Below, piece after piece: positions 10,535-23,157 of a DNA stretch of 64,000 nucleotides. Position numbers and translations under genes: made by a program. The notes under the pieces are model-generated. The model was not told the origin of the DNA. It did no database searches and saw nothing but the letters and a program-made list of their open reading frames with translations. Position 1 is the first letter of the stretch; every line of letters begins with the position of its first letter. The stretch spans positions 173,227 to 237,226 of the forward strand of contig BDDD01002264.1 of NCBI GenBank assembly GCA_001972305.1, written 5' to 3'. The stretch comes from Cephalotus follicularis. Lineage: Eukaryota > Streptophyta > Magnoliopsida > Oxalidales > Cephalotaceae.

Positions 10535-12154
10535 GGTAGGGGAAAGTGATAATCTTATACATGCATTTTGGGTTTTAAGTTAGTGAATAACATGATGGAT
10601 TGCATGTTAGTGGTTGAATTGTGAATCTGGTCTTGTTGTGATGACTACTATGATGTACGGAGTTAACATGCATGTATAAATTACATGAATATTGAACTGG
10701 GTTGTGTATGGATGATTTTGATAATGGCTTGCTGTGTTAAAACTATGGAGAAAATGTTATGGGTTGGATAAACATCGACGTCTATCCATAGACGTCGATG
10801 TCTTCGTGTACGTATGAAAAAGACATCGATGTTTGAGTAAAAGCATCGACGCCTTTTTTGGGAAATCATAGAATTGTAATGTTTACGGCAGATGGTGAAT
10901 TAGCCAGTTGGGATTACATGTTTGATTAAGAATTGATGTTCTGGTTACATATCCTGAAAACCAGTAGCTTTTCTTGCACCTCGAGAGGGTGAGTTTTGCT
11001 TATATGGGGATTTAGGGGCTGGATTCTTCCCTCCAGAATCCAGACTCGCGAACTGATACCTCCTGGTATCATAAAGACATCGATGTCTTTGGAAAGACAT
11101 CGATGTCTTTGGTCCAAAAACGCCTAGGAATAACTGTACATGGGATTGACGCCTTAGGGTAAAGACGTCGACGTCCTGGGGATAGACATCGACGCCTATC
11201 CCTCTGATCAATGGAATTTCACTCGAATGGGACCCGCTAGTCCCAAAACGACTCTAGAACGATCCTAGATGCATTCTGAGCATATGTTTGCATTATTACT
11301 GTGATTTTCATTATGGTTGATTTCTAAAAAGTGTTAACCATTTCGAAAAGCTTGCATGATTATTATAATCATTTTTGTACGAAAATGTATATTTGTCAAT
11401 ATATGATTTTATATATTTTCGAAATGACTAGAGAAGTATTTCCAAAGATGGAGGAATGTTTTAAAGGATTGATTATGCAATCAAATGTATTGTGCGAAAA
11501 TGTATATTTGTCAACATATGAATTTATATATTTTCGAAATGATTGGGGAAGTATTTCCAAAGACGGAGAAATGTTTTAAAAGATTTATTATACAATCAAA
11601 TGTATTGTTTTAAGTTTTATAACTTATCAACACTTGTGAACGGAGTAATATATATTTTAAACAAATATATGTGATCAAGTAATCATATTTTATTGCTTGA
11701 CTTGTACTGTGCAATGCTTGTGCCTGTTGATTATTAGTCACTGTGCTAATAACCTGTTGATTACTCAGCCACTGTGCTGGTAACCTGTTGTTGGTTTAGC
11801 CGCCGTGCTAAACAACATACGGAGGACTTGCTCCAAGCCGTTCACAAACGGGGATGGGGTAAGAGTGCATGACGTTGGGGCCAGGAGGTGGCGACGGTTA
11901 TGACGACTTGCTTGTCTGGTTCCTTTAGGACATATTTGCTGCTTGTGTTGATATAACTTATGAGGTTATACCTGTGCTGTGAACATGCATATATTTTATA
12001 TGTATATAAGGAGATAAAATTACTATGAAAATTACATGTCATGCTGCATCATAATGCATTCATTCATGATATTCATTATCATATGACTCGAACTGTATTT
12101 ATAAGTTTGTTCACTTAGCCGAGTGAGGACAAAGGCTAACCCCTACTGTAACAG
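10535..12154 (+). promoter_or_regulatory. Putative LTR intron (LTR B)
   Basis: Donor-like CAAG|GTAGGG at 10535. Branch-like GGCTAAC ending at 12140, then CCCTACTGTAACAG|ATTGAT with AG at 12153-12154. The same pair of boxes is found in most LTRs of the window. Splicing is inferred, not shown. Confidence 0.45.
10765..11205. repeat. Palindrome arrays, GACGTCGACGTC type (LTR B, distal)
   Basis: Two groups, 10769-10860 and 11088-11205, of ACATCGACGTC, AGACGTCGATGTC and ACATCGATGTC sites. Most adjacent sites are about 20 bp apart. They lie downstream of the donor-like box at 10535. Confidence 0.85.
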
Positions 12155-12526
12155 ATTGATGGAGTGGATTTAACATGGAGCATCCAAGGAGACTTAAAGA
12201 GAAGACTGTGTAGTTTCTCTTATTTCTTGTATTGGGTTAATGAATATTGGTCATGTATTTGGATTATTGTAACATGGGTTATTTTGTTATCCTGTACTGT
12301 TTACCACGCTCCGTTTTGGGCGATCAATTATGATGTTGGTTTTTATATAAACTTGTTGGGCATCGCATAGTATGGGATGCGTGGTGCATATTTAAATTCA
12401 GCTTTTACATGAATGCTTCCGCTATCGAGAAATTTATTTTTTGGTAAATTTGCATGAGCTGAATTATGTTGTGTTGATTGCCTTACCGCTTTAATGTTGG
12501 CCTCTTGGGAAAAACGGGGTGTGACA

Positions 12527-13450
12527 ACACCATTTAATGAAAATTATGGAAGGCCAATGATGGGATAGGCTTATGTCCCACCGCTTATGGACTTATTATT
12601 TCACATGTTGGAGAAATTTGGTCTCATCAAATTTTTATATATTACCATGCCGTTAATTAGATTGATTTTATCTTCCAATCCAATTGAGCGGCTTAGCATG
12701 CTTGACGTGTTTGGGTTGTTTGCAAAAAAGAAAACATCCATCTCATGCAACCTATTTCCCACTTAGAAATAAATATGGCGTGGCCAGGGACTAAATCTAT
12801 GAGTGATCACACATGCCAATGTGACCACTCGATCTCCTAGGTGAACTATTTAAAACTACTTTATTACAAAATGCACCACGCATACATGGCCTTCACTTGG
12901 TCGTGTAACTTCCTTTATCTTCCTCTACAAGCTCCTTTGTTATTCTTCTCTTCTTTGTTTACAAAAAAAAATTTCTCAAAATACATTTAAAAAAATAAAG
13001 AATAGAATACAAATTGGAGGGAGAGAGAGAATAATACAAATAAGGAATCAATGGTGCTCGCAGGCAACCAAATTACAGACATAATAAAAGCAGAAGTTAA
13101 CAAAGCAAATTAACCATCCATAAAAGAAATCAAAAGCTAGGTCCAGTCCCATAACCAGCCATCATGCATAAGACATTTAAAATCTACATCCACTATAGAC
13201 TTTAAATAAACACAAGTAATTTCAATTTTTGATGGCCAATCAAAATAATTCCACAAGTCCGCCTACATTCCAGTAAACCTCCCACTAGATTATTTGAAAT
13301 CTAGTTTCCCGAAAAATAATATTTTATTTTATAAAACAACCATGAGAAGGGAATTAAACCAGAATTTCAGGTACTTTAATTATTCCAAAATAGCCACCAA
13401 AATCGAAATTAAAGTCCAATTGAAATTAAACGGATCGCTCTGATACCACT
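12527..13450. other. Unassigned stretch, possibly leader of the adjacent copia-type element
   Basis: No coding region is recognisable. The right end (13437-13448) reads on the minus strand as an initiator tRNA-Met primer site (TGGTATCAGAGC) two bases from the LTR at 13451. At least the right part may therefore be the untranslated leader of a minus-strand element. A TGTTGGAGAAATTTGG at 12606 could be another LTR start. A short A-rich run lies at 12961-13010. Confidence 0.4.
13437..13448 (-). promoter_or_regulatory. Primer binding site of the copia-type element
   Basis: The complement of this stretch is TGGTATCAGAGC, pairing with initiator tRNA-Met. It sits two bases from the inner LTR end at 13451, as in many plant copia and gypsy elements. 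Confidence 0.75.
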
Positions 13451-16110
13451 TGTTGGAAACCTGGTAAGGGTCCCGGTCGATTTGGTCCTAGGAAGTAAGT
13501 GTGTATAATCTTAATTTTTCAAAAACACCAACACTGAAAGTCATGGTCCACACTTACATCTTAGTACCAAATAGAAAAGCCTAGGATCTCCGTTTAATTA
13601 ACAAGCGAACTAAAACAGGAACAAGCATGCACAAAAAGATAAACCGAACACACGTCGGTAACAGTAAAGTAAGAGTGATGCAATCATACCAACATTGGAG
13701 GCTCCACCACTTTGCCGGTAAACGCTTGCAGTAGCAGAAGCCGGTCATCGGTAACACCACCGGTTTTCGGACAGTCCACGTTTCGTCCGATGTTGACACC
13801 AACGGACTCCAAAATATCTGCTCAACCCGAATATGGAGGAGACACGCCTGGAACAGCGCCGAAACACGACGGCCAGAGGCGGTGACTCATTGAGTTCAGA
13901 GTCAGTGAGTCTCGGTCAACTCTCCATTGACCGGCCTTGACATATGAGGACGCCAACACCACGACGAACACACCGGTTGTCGAGAGTCGGTGAGACTCGA
14001 CCAGGAAAGCAGAGAACGGCTGGTGGCGAGTCACGGAGTTGACTCGCCATTCGGCGTCAGTGATCGCTAAGCCACCAAACGGCTCAGCGACATTAACCCG
14101 ACACACCCCAACCCAAGACTCGTCGTGACTCGGAGCGGAATGCCAAGTCACAGCAGCCCGACGCGTCAACTCGCCCAATTGACTCACTAAACGCAAAACG
14201 GCCAAAAAATGACCGGGAAACGCAAAACAAAGATCAAAATGGATAGAGCCATGGATTGGGTCCACCCACTGTGATCATCGGCGGTGGAAGGGACGCTGGG
14301 AGCAAGAAACGACCAAAAAACGCAACCGGCCGAGAGGGAGAAACGGAGAAGAAGAAGGGAGAAATCGGGAGAGAGAAGGGAGAAGGCTTACCAGGGATGG
14401 TCGCTCGCCTTCTCACGGCCTCCGGCACGAAGCGCCGGTCTCTCCTCCGGCCGGATTGTGCGCCCCTGCACGCCAGACGCCATGTGCGTCTCTCCTCTAC
14501 CCAAAACGCGCCAGTCGTGCGTTATAAGATGAAGAAAAGGGAGAGATGGGAGAGATTGTGAGAGAGCGATTAAGAGAGAGATTTTAAAAAACATTTTTAA
14601 AATGCATTTTGACTTAAAAAAATTAAGTCTCTCTCTCTCTCTTATTTTTCTTATTTCTCCTTTAATTAGAATCTCTTTCAATTTTAATTTTGTTTCTCCT
14701 TTCTCCTTTTAATTAAAATCTCTTTCAATTTTAATTTTGTTTCTCATACATGTTTAATAATTCTCTCAATTAATTAAACATGTTTCTCTCTTTAATTAAT
14801 TTAATTAAAATTAAATCATGCTCCGGCTTCAAATCTCTTATATATCAAGATGACAATTAGTGGAACAAAAAACAAACCACTAATGTCAAAATAATATATA
14901 CTAGTTAAAAACTAGATTTACCACCAAGCGAGCATGTGTGCAGCATGGGTCACTTTTCCAATAATCAGGCGGGACCCGAAAGCCTGGTGGATTTCCGATA
15001 CGATGATAAATTTCTCAGAACATCCCGAAGTTCTGGTACGACTATCCAGCTAATAGTCCCGGTGTGATCTATAATCACCCCTGGATCCACGGACCAAAAA
15101 GTACCATGTCTATCGATCGTTAACCAGTTCCCCAGTACTTTATCACTGTCATCGGTTTACGTGCCACGTATCCTTCATCATCTCAGCTCCGACCGCGGAC
15201 TAGGGTTTGGATAAATGTCACCCCTAGGTAAAACAACGATAACTATAATTCTATGAACGCACTGAGACTATGGAAGATATCCCCGGAAACCTCTCATTCC
15301 CAATCTCCCAGTGCCTGACCAGGACTTTAAGTCTTCAACGGTCACAGATGTTATAGAGCCTATAACCCTCAACACGGGTGTGACGATCCCATCTTGAGCA
15401 CTCGCCCACACATCTCAATACATCTCCCACAAGGCCCAAAGACAACCCTTTTGCTAGCACGTGGCTAGTGCTGGGGAAGGCGGAAATCAAAGTCAAGCAG
15501 TTACTACACAACGTGTGCCATCCGCTCAGGCTAACGATACAACATAAATCACATGTGATCTACTAGTCACCTTTGCTAAGCACTACCGTGACAATAGGAA
15601 CTCTATTGATAGAGGTGTTGACTCTCCAAATAGATAACCTATGGTGGGTCGGTTCACTGTCGTGCCTCTACACGCACCCTACATCAGCTTTCGGGTAAAA
15701 CCCAAATGGAAATGAGATGATCCATCCTCCTTTACCATTCAGAGCAAGCATAACACGGCAAGTCTTTGCGGTTCATCAATTGCCCTAAGAGAGTGAACCT
15801 ATGACTTGGAACTTTCTCACAAGGGAGTAAGGATCTCATTCTCATAACTTCTCAGGCACGAGATCCAACCCTTTACGGACAGGGCGCTATATGTGTATTC
15901 AGTTGACATGGTGATCAACTGATCCATAGAGACGGTATGGCATAATACATATAGCAAGATTCCAATATTTACTGAATATGCACAATAAAACATGAATGGA
16001 ACTTAGAATGTACGATTGAAGAGTGTGTCATATGTCAACAACATATGTCTGCAGCCTTCTCGTGGCTTGCAGGGACACCCTAATATAAAAAGCTGGGGAT
16101 AGGCCCAACA
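13451..16110 (-). mobile_element. Long copia-type LTR (TGTTGG...CCAACA)
   Basis: On the minus strand the unit opens TGTTGGGCCTATCCCC at 16110 and closes GGTTTCCAACA at 13451, followed by a tRNA-iMet primer site. The termini differ from the TGTAA...TNACA ends of the gypsy LTRs here and are typical of Ty1/copia. At 2.66 kb it is long for copia, suggesting a SIRE/Maximus-like or large non-autonomous element. It has a GA/CT-rich part (14290-14720) and an AT-rich part (14600-14850), and no coding region. It abuts the Gag of element H at 16111. Confidence 0.65.
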
Positions 16111-17490
16111 CTCTTGTCTATGTTTGGTTTGAGCGGTTTCAGAAGTAGAGACTGCAGTCTTTTAGTTCAGCTCTGACACCTGTAGAAGCTGAACATTGGA
16201 TTTCGCACATGGAGAAAATTTTTCATGTGCTAGGATGTGATGATGAGTAGAAAGTAAAGTTGGTTGTTTAATAGCTAGAAGGAGATGCTCAGAAGTGGCG
16301 GAAGACTTTGAGGTTGTCTAAGGGTGGAGGTTATGTCGATGCTCTTTTATGGTCAGAGTTCCGGGAAGTCTTCAATAAGCAGTATTTTTCTACTACTGAT
16401 AGGGAGGCTTATGCAATAGAGTTTGTGAATACAATGCAGAAGGATGGTGAATTAGTCACTGAGTTTTTAGCCCGATTCACCAGATTGGTGGGGTTTACTG
16501 GATTCGCGGTGTGGTCGGCATTGGAGCAAGCTGAAAGGTTCAATTGGAAGCTGCATTACCAGTTAATGGGTAAGCTAATAAACTCCAGGTTTGCTGATGT
16601 ATCTGAAGTTGCAAATGCTGCGAAGAACATTGAATTGGAAAGATTGGACTTCCAGGCAGCATGCCAAGATGGGGACAAGAAACGGAATAGAAATTATCAA
16701 GATTCTGGACAGAAGAATAAAGGGCAAGGTGGTTCTTGGAATAAGGGCCGAAATGGTAAGCAACACAAGAAAGATCACAATCGCAATAAGGATGGAGGGC
16801 AACAACGTCAGCAAGGTAATGATCAGAGAAATGCTCAAGGTGTTGCTGGTGGGGTTAACCCTAATGTTCAAATTGCTCGATGTGATACATGTGGTAGGTA
16901 TCACCCAGTCAGAATCGGTTATAAAGCCAGTGGGGCCTGCTTTGTATATGGATAGACGGGTCACTTTGTGAAGGATTGTCCTGATCCTCGTGCAAAGGAG
17001 AGGAAAGGAAATGGTGCTGATGCTGGGCAACGCAATGTGGGAGGCAGAGTCTTTGCACTCACAACTCATCAGGCTGCTAATGCTCCAAGTACTGTTTTGG
17101 GTTTTATTTCTGTTGGTAACCATAGGGCATATGTGTTATATTATACTGGATCGACTCACTCGATAGTAGCGAGATATTTTGTTCGGCACCTTGGGATGCC
17201 TTCGCAATTTTTTGATCCAGCTCTGGTTCTTTCTACCCCTATGGGGACATCTGTTGTGATATTTGAATGTTTTTGTGCTTGCCCTATTATTTTCGATGAT
17301 CGGATTCGTGATGCGGATCTTCTTCCGATTCATATGCATGATTTTGATATGATCCTTGGTATGGACTGGTTAGATCGCCATCGAGCTATGATTGATTGTC
17401 ACGCTTGGAGGATTTTGTTCAGAGATGTGGATCAACCTGATTTTATTTATCAGGGTTCGCGGCCAATGAAGGATGTTAAGATTATTTAAG
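16111..17490 (+). pseudogene. Element H Gag and protease remnant
   Basis: The Gag core shows EFREVFNKQYFST, FLARFTRLVGF, FADVSEVANAAKNIELERL, then a basic Gly/Gln/Asn-rich linker (about 16680-16850) and a zinc-knuckle region (CDTCGRYHPV; GHFVKDCPDP). The protease part shows GNHRAYVLYYTGSTHS and FDMILGMDWLDRHRA. The same order and wording occur in G (26249-27760), so the two are sister families. Fossil. Confidence 0.83.
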
Positions 17491-17599
17491 TTTTGAAAGC
17501 TAAGAAGTTGGTAGCTAAGGGTGTGGAGGCATTCTTAGCTGTTGTGAAAGATGTCTCTATGGATGTACCTCGCCTTGAGGACTATCCTGTGGTTAGATA

Positions 17600-19050
17600 G
17601 TTTTCAGATGTGTTTCTGGAGGAGTTATCGGGATTGCCACCACAACGGGAAGTGGAGTTCACTATTGAGATCATTCTTGGGGCAGCACCTATATCTAAAG
17701 CACCTTATAGGATGGCACCGCTTGAGTTGCAAGAACTGAAGGAGCAGTTACAAGAATTGTTAGATCGGGGTTTTATCCGGCCAAGTGTTTCGCCGTGGGG
17801 AGCTCTGGTTTTGTGTGTGAAGAAGAAGGACGGTTCTATGAGACTGTGCATAGACTACAGAGAGTTGAATCGGATTACTGTTCAGAATAAATACCCTTTA
17901 CCTAGGATTGATGACTTATTCGATCAACTCCAAGGTGCACGGTATTTTTCTAAGACCGATTTGAGGTTTGGATATCATCAGCTACGAGTAAAGGATGAAG
18001 ATGTACCCAATACTGCTTTTCACACACGGTATGGGTATTATGAGTTTCTGGTGATGCCGTTCAGACTTACGAATGCACAGGCAGTCTTCATGGATTTGAT
18101 GAATCGGGTATTTCATGAGTTCTTGGATCGGTTTGTGATTGTGTTTATAGATGACATTCTTGTATACTCAAAGTCTAAGGAGGACCATGAAGATCAGCTT
18201 CATATTGTGCTTGGGATCGTGAGGGAGAATCAGCTATACACAAAGTTTTTGAAGTGTGAGTTCTGGCTGGAACATGTGGCATTCTTGGGCCATGTGGTTA
18301 CTACTGAGGGTATCAGTGTGGATCCTGCTAAGGTGGAGGCTATTGCCAAATTGCCGAGACCTACCACAGTGACTGAAGTGAGAAGTTTTCTGGGTTTGGC
18401 TGGCTACTATAGGTAGTTTGTGGAAGGCTTTTCCTCCATAACCTTGCCACTGACTCAGCTTATGTGGAAAGGAGCTAGGTTTGTATGGAATGAAGAACAG
18501 GAGGAAAGGTTTGAGAAATTGAAGAAGGGTCTTGTGTCTGCACATTCTTCTTTTGCTGCCAAGAAGGGTTTGGGATATGTTCTAATGCAGGATGGTCATG
18601 TGATAGCATACGCTTGGAGATAGTTGAAGCCTTAAGAAGTGAACTACCCTACACATGATCTTAAGTTAGCAGCAGTGATTTTTACTTTAAAGATCTGGCG
18701 ACGCTATTTGTATGGAGAGACTTATGACGTTTTTACTGATCATAGGAGTCTGAAATACATTTTTACTTAGAAGGAGTTGAACATGCGTCAGATGAGGTGG
18801 TTGGAACTTCTAAAAGACTATGATCTGAATATTCAATACCACCATGGTAAAGCAAACGTGGTAGCTGATGCTCTTAGTCGAAAGAGTTCTGGGAGTGTAG
18901 CGGCTTTGCTTACTCAGCCACAGTTGATAGTAGACATGGAGCGGTTGGATTTGAATTTGTATGTTCGGGGTTCTGGAGGTTATATGGCTGGTATGAATAT
19001 AGAACCTACTCTTGTTTCTCGGATTAAGGTGGATTAGAGTGACGATGGTG
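17600..19050 (+). pseudogene. Element H RT and RNase H remnant
   Basis: RT blocks include [44 protein letters not shown] and [12 protein letters not shown] (catalytic DD). FLGLAGYYR leads to RNase H pieces (KKGLGYVLMQDGHVIAYAW) and [17 protein letters not shown]. The function was reverse transcription. Broken fossil. Confidence 0.85.
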
Positions 19051-19099
19051 AGTTATGGGCCTTAGTACAGAATGTTGATGAGGGTAAGTAGTTAGAGTT

Positions 19100-20400
19100 C
19101 CGTGTGGATGATCATGGTGTTATATGGCTGGGTATTCGGTTGTGTGTGCCGGCTGATCCTACTAACAGAGAGGCTGACCTATTTGAGGCACACAGTTCTC
19201 CATTATCTATAATCCGGGTTCCACAAAAATGTATAGAGACGTAAAGAAATTTTTTTGGTGGAATGGAATGAAGAGGGATGTAGCCCAATTTGTTGGAAGG
19301 TGTTTGGTCTGTCAGTAGGTCAAGATTGAGCACCAGCAAGCTAGTGGATTGTTACAGCCATTGGAGATTCCAGTATGGAAATGGGAGAGCATAGTAATGG
19401 ACTTTGTTACGGGTTTGCCGAGAACTTTCAGGACGAATAATGCTATTTGGGTTGTAGTGGATCGATTGACCAAATCCGCTCACTTTTTGGCTATCCGTGA
19501 GGATTTCTCTGTGGACTATTTGGCGGAGGTTTTCCAGCAGGAGATTGTGAGACTTCATGGGACACCTAAATCCATTGTTTCGGATAGGGATCCCCGTTTA
19601 ACTTCATAGTTTTGGAAGGGATTTCAGAAAGCTTGGGGTACGAGGCTCAATTACAGTATAGCTTTCCATCCAAAGAGAGATGGGCATTCCGAGAGGGCCA
19701 TCTAGACTTTAGAGGACATGCTGAGGTCTTGTGCTTTAGATTGGACTGGGAACTGGGATGAGTATCTGAGTTTGGTTGAGTTTGCCTACAACAACAGTTG
19801 GCATGCTAGCATTCAGATGGATCCATTTAAGGCTTTATATGGGAGGAAGTGTCGAACTCCGACGTGTTGGGATGAGGTCGGAGAACGTGTTATTGAGGGA
19901 CTCGAGCTAGTATAGATCACTACTAAAAAAGTGACTATAGCTAGGGAGAGACTGAAGGCAGCTCAATCCCAACAAAAGAGATGCAGACAGACATCGGAGA
20001 GATTTGGAGTTTAAAGTAGGTGAACATGTGTTCTTGAAAGTTTCAGCTTGGAATGGATTCCGGCGATTTGGGTTGAAGGGAAAGTTGAGTCCTCGGTATA
20101 TAGGACCCTTTGAAGTTCTGGAAAAGGTGGGCCCAGTTGCATATCGGTTAGCTTTTCCTCCGCAGTTAGCACATGTCCATATTGTGTTCCATGTGTCTCT
20201 ATTGAGGGGCAACCAGTATCATCCCCTGCATGTGGTCCACTATCCTTTGGACAGCATGTGGTCCACTACCCTTTGGGAAAGTTTTGTGGAGGAACCATCC
20301 TGAACGTGAAGCTACATGGGAGTTGGAGGAGCACATTCGGGAGCAATCACTTGTTTGTTTAAGGTATGTGGATGTTATGATTTCGGGATGAAATCCTTTT
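19100..20400 (+). pseudogene. Element H integrase remnant
   Basis: The DDE integrase core is visible: [51 protein letters not shown]. So are the GEHVFLKVSAWNGFRRFG block and a chromodomain-like end (REATWELEEHIREQ). The end sits just before the polypurine tract and 3' LTR. Fossil. Confidence 0.82.
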
Positions 20401-20413
20401 TAAGGGGGGTGGA

Positions 20414-23157
20414 TGTAATACCCTGTTTGTCCGTACTTTTCTTCTTTTTCTTTTCGGTCTTCTAATCAGTATGTTAAGTAATCCGTCTTCTTCATTCTGA
20501 TTTATGTGATAATATACTCTTAAAGTTGGGTTATGTGTTATGGGCTGACTGATACCAGCCTTGGTTATTGGGTATGTTAGTATGTGTATGTGTATTGGTA
20601 AGAGTTTTGTTTGTTTTATTTTAAATAAATCAGTTTTTATATAAAGACTTTTAATTAAAACCAAATCCTTGTATTTATTTATTTTATCTTTTCTCTCTCC
20701 CTCTTTTATCCCTCCCATTTTTCTCTCCCTCTCATGACCCCCTTCCCTGAATCTCTCCCTCTTTCCTTCTTCTTCTCCTAAAAATCTTCCTCTTTCCTTA
20801 TCTAATCGGATTATGTCTCCCTTTTTCCTTATCTTGGCCGAAATCCCCTCTCCTTTTCTGTTTAAGTATAGAGACAACCACGCCACTTTGTCATCCGTAT
20901 CTCTATCGTTTGCTGAAACCGATTCTGCAAATTGGAATTCATTTTGTTCTGGTGCAAGTGTCCTCATCAAATCAGGTTTGGTTATTCATATTTCGGTTTA
21001 AGCACTGTGTTGTTTGCTATGTATAACAATGACAATTTTATAATCCGTGTGTCCTCCCCCTTGTTTTCCTCCTTGGACAGCCTTTGGACACCTTTGATTT
21101 TGGTGTTTCTGCAACTGTTTTTGGCATCCTTCAGGTTTGTTTCCTCTGTAATATTGTCTTAGTAATTGATTTTGGTCTTATGTCAATCAAATTTTATTGT
21201 CATTTAGGTTGTCAAAGGTTATTGGTTTTGATTCCTACAATTCTAAGGTCTGTCATGGTTCTGAATCTGTCAGCATGTATTAGGTATCTAGAAAGAATTG
21301 TGTAATTTAGTTTTGATAAATGATAATGGTATTTGAAAGAAATTGGATTATGTATAAGCATGTAATGGTTTAACTTCATCACTCACTTTAAGTTGGTCAT
21401 TGTTGAGTATTTCTCTTAAAGTTAGTGTTCTAAAATTGTTTTATACACCTTATAGAGTCTCTTTTACTTAGTTATGACCCTCTTGTATTGAGAAATTCAT
21501 GTGTTGACAGAAAATTCCATAGAATTTTCACACTTCTATTTTTCTGTCGCCCAGGGCAGTCGGCCGCGTATATGAACCGTCGACTGTTTTGTCTTGAGTA
21601 GTCGGCTGCCTTGTGAGTCAGTCCACTGTTTTGTCTTGCACAGTCGACTGGACCCCTGTCACAGTCGACTGGTTGCAGTCCTGTTTGTGTAGTCAGCTTC
21701 CTATTCTGTACAGTTGACTGCCACCCTTTGAACAGTCGACTGGAGTCTTGGAACAGTCGGCTGGATTGTCCAGTAATATTCTATTTTCAAGTTTCCCTTA
21801 TCCGTTTGTCCTTCCGATGAATTGGGGTCTGTTTTAAACACCGCTATAATTATGATTTATGCCACAATGATTTTCAGATCCTTATATGAATGTTTTTTTT
21901 ATATATTATATAGACTATTGTGCTACGTGGGACAGTTAGAATTTATCGGTATATTCATAAGTTATTCTGTGAGCGCATAAGACACGGATATATCTCTTCT
22001 TGGACATCTGATTTATTTGAAATAAATTCATCTTTATGAATATGTCCCTTTCGGTTTATGAACTATGTTATGGTTTTATTATGTTTTGGAAATAAAGTCA
22101 CTTGATATTTTATGAGATAAATAATTATGACTTTATAAACTCAGCTATGATATGTTTATGAAATGTTATGAAATCATCTCCTTAATTGTGAAACTAAGTG
22201 ACTTGATTTTCCGATTATGAAAGGATGTAATTATATCATTTGATAACGATTTATGAATACGTTTTGGAAAACCATTCCTTATGTGTTTTAAATTGACTAT
22301 GATAAAATCAATATTTTCAAAATGGTGAAATACTGAGTTTTTGTACCCACCTATGGAGCGTACCATAGGCATGTCGTAGGCCTGGCATGGGGACATGACA
22401 CTTCTGTAGTGGTGTGATCTATCTACGGCATCCCTCTATGTTTATGATATCCTTGGAAAGGATTTGTGATGGGGGCGTATGGATCGATCCTAGTTATATG
22501 ATATGTGATATGTGATATGATATGAGAATTGATTGTGTAGTGCCGTACACTTCATTTCTATTTGGCAATGTGGATATCGCGAATCCCCTTGCTTCTATGT
22601 GTTTCTGATATGTGATATGTAATGATGATCAGTTATGGAACCTTATGTTTTGAAAATGTATGCTTATGTTTTTGAAAGTTATGGATTTGGTTTATACGAA
22701 AATGCCGAGGCAATTTGTAAAGAATGTTTAAACTTATTGTTGCTTAAGATTTCTGTTTTGAATGAACTTTTGAAATCTTACTGCTGTTAAAATTATCGTT
22801 TACTATTTTTACATTTTATATTCGTACTGAGGTTTGCTCAACCGCGTTTTTGTTTCTATGCGGCAGGTTATCAGGAGCAAAGGGGCAATTTGTGATGAGA
22901 GGAGTCTCACTTATGTCTGAGGATTATCTAGGAGTTGATCCTATTATGTTTATGTTATTTGATGGTCTTGTTAGGACCTGCTTATGAATAATTTTATATG
23001 TTTCAGATTATGAATTTTTTTGATTTGTGTTAAGTTTTCAGAATATGTTATTTTTAGCTTATGTTCTGACTATCACGCTTTTCGTTTTATGAATAAGATA
23101 TTCTGTTAAGTTCTGTATTATGACCTGTAAGGGCTCCCACCTCTCAGGGGTGTTACA
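20414..23157 (+). mobile_element. Element H, 3' LTR
   Basis: Opens TGTAATACCCTG and closes GGGGTGTTACA; 2744 bp. It contains a pyrimidine-rich leader-like part (20680-20800), one palindrome array (21557-21762) starting 1143 bp from the LTR start, and an acceptor-like GCGGCAG|GTTATC near 22863. Its layout matches the G LTRs and the minus LTR J. Right of 23157 the sequence switches at once to RT of element F on the other strand. Confidence 0.87.
21557..21762. repeat. Phased palindrome array, CAGTCGACTG type (LTR H)
   Basis: Sites near 21557, 21577, 21599, 21619, 21641, 21662, 21690, 21711, 21733 and 21753. Steps are 20, 22, 20, 22, 21, 28, 21, 22 and 20 bp, one of the clearest examples of the phase. 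Confidence 0.93.

Larger units (their letters stand above)
8911..12526 (+). mobile_element. Element B, 3' LTR, interrupted by a solo LTR
   Basis: Starts TGTAACGCCCG after the polypurine tract and ends GGGGTGTGACA at 12526. Without the nested solo LTR and its duplicated 5 bp it is about 2.8 kb, like the D LTR (37738-40505), with which it shares start, end and internal landmarks. It carries palindrome arrays of the GACGTCGACGTC type (9084-9235, 10765-10860, 11088-11205). It also has a donor-like box (GTAGGG at 10535) and a branch/acceptor-like box ending at 12154. Confidence 0.85.
16111..20413 (+). mobile_element. Element H interior: gypsy fossil, 5' truncated
   Basis: Plus-strand remnant in gypsy order, close in protein sequence to element G but more decayed. 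It begins inside Gag next to the copia-type LTR, so its 5' LTR, primer site and Gag start are not in the window. The right end has a GGGGGG-rich polypurine tract (20403-20413) and a matching 3' LTR. It is broken many times and looks older than G. Confidence 0.87.

Noticed and set aside
13822-14561. Reading frames on both strands of the copia-type LTR
   Set aside because: GC/GA-rich LTR segment; overlapping frames on both strands and no recognisable domain.
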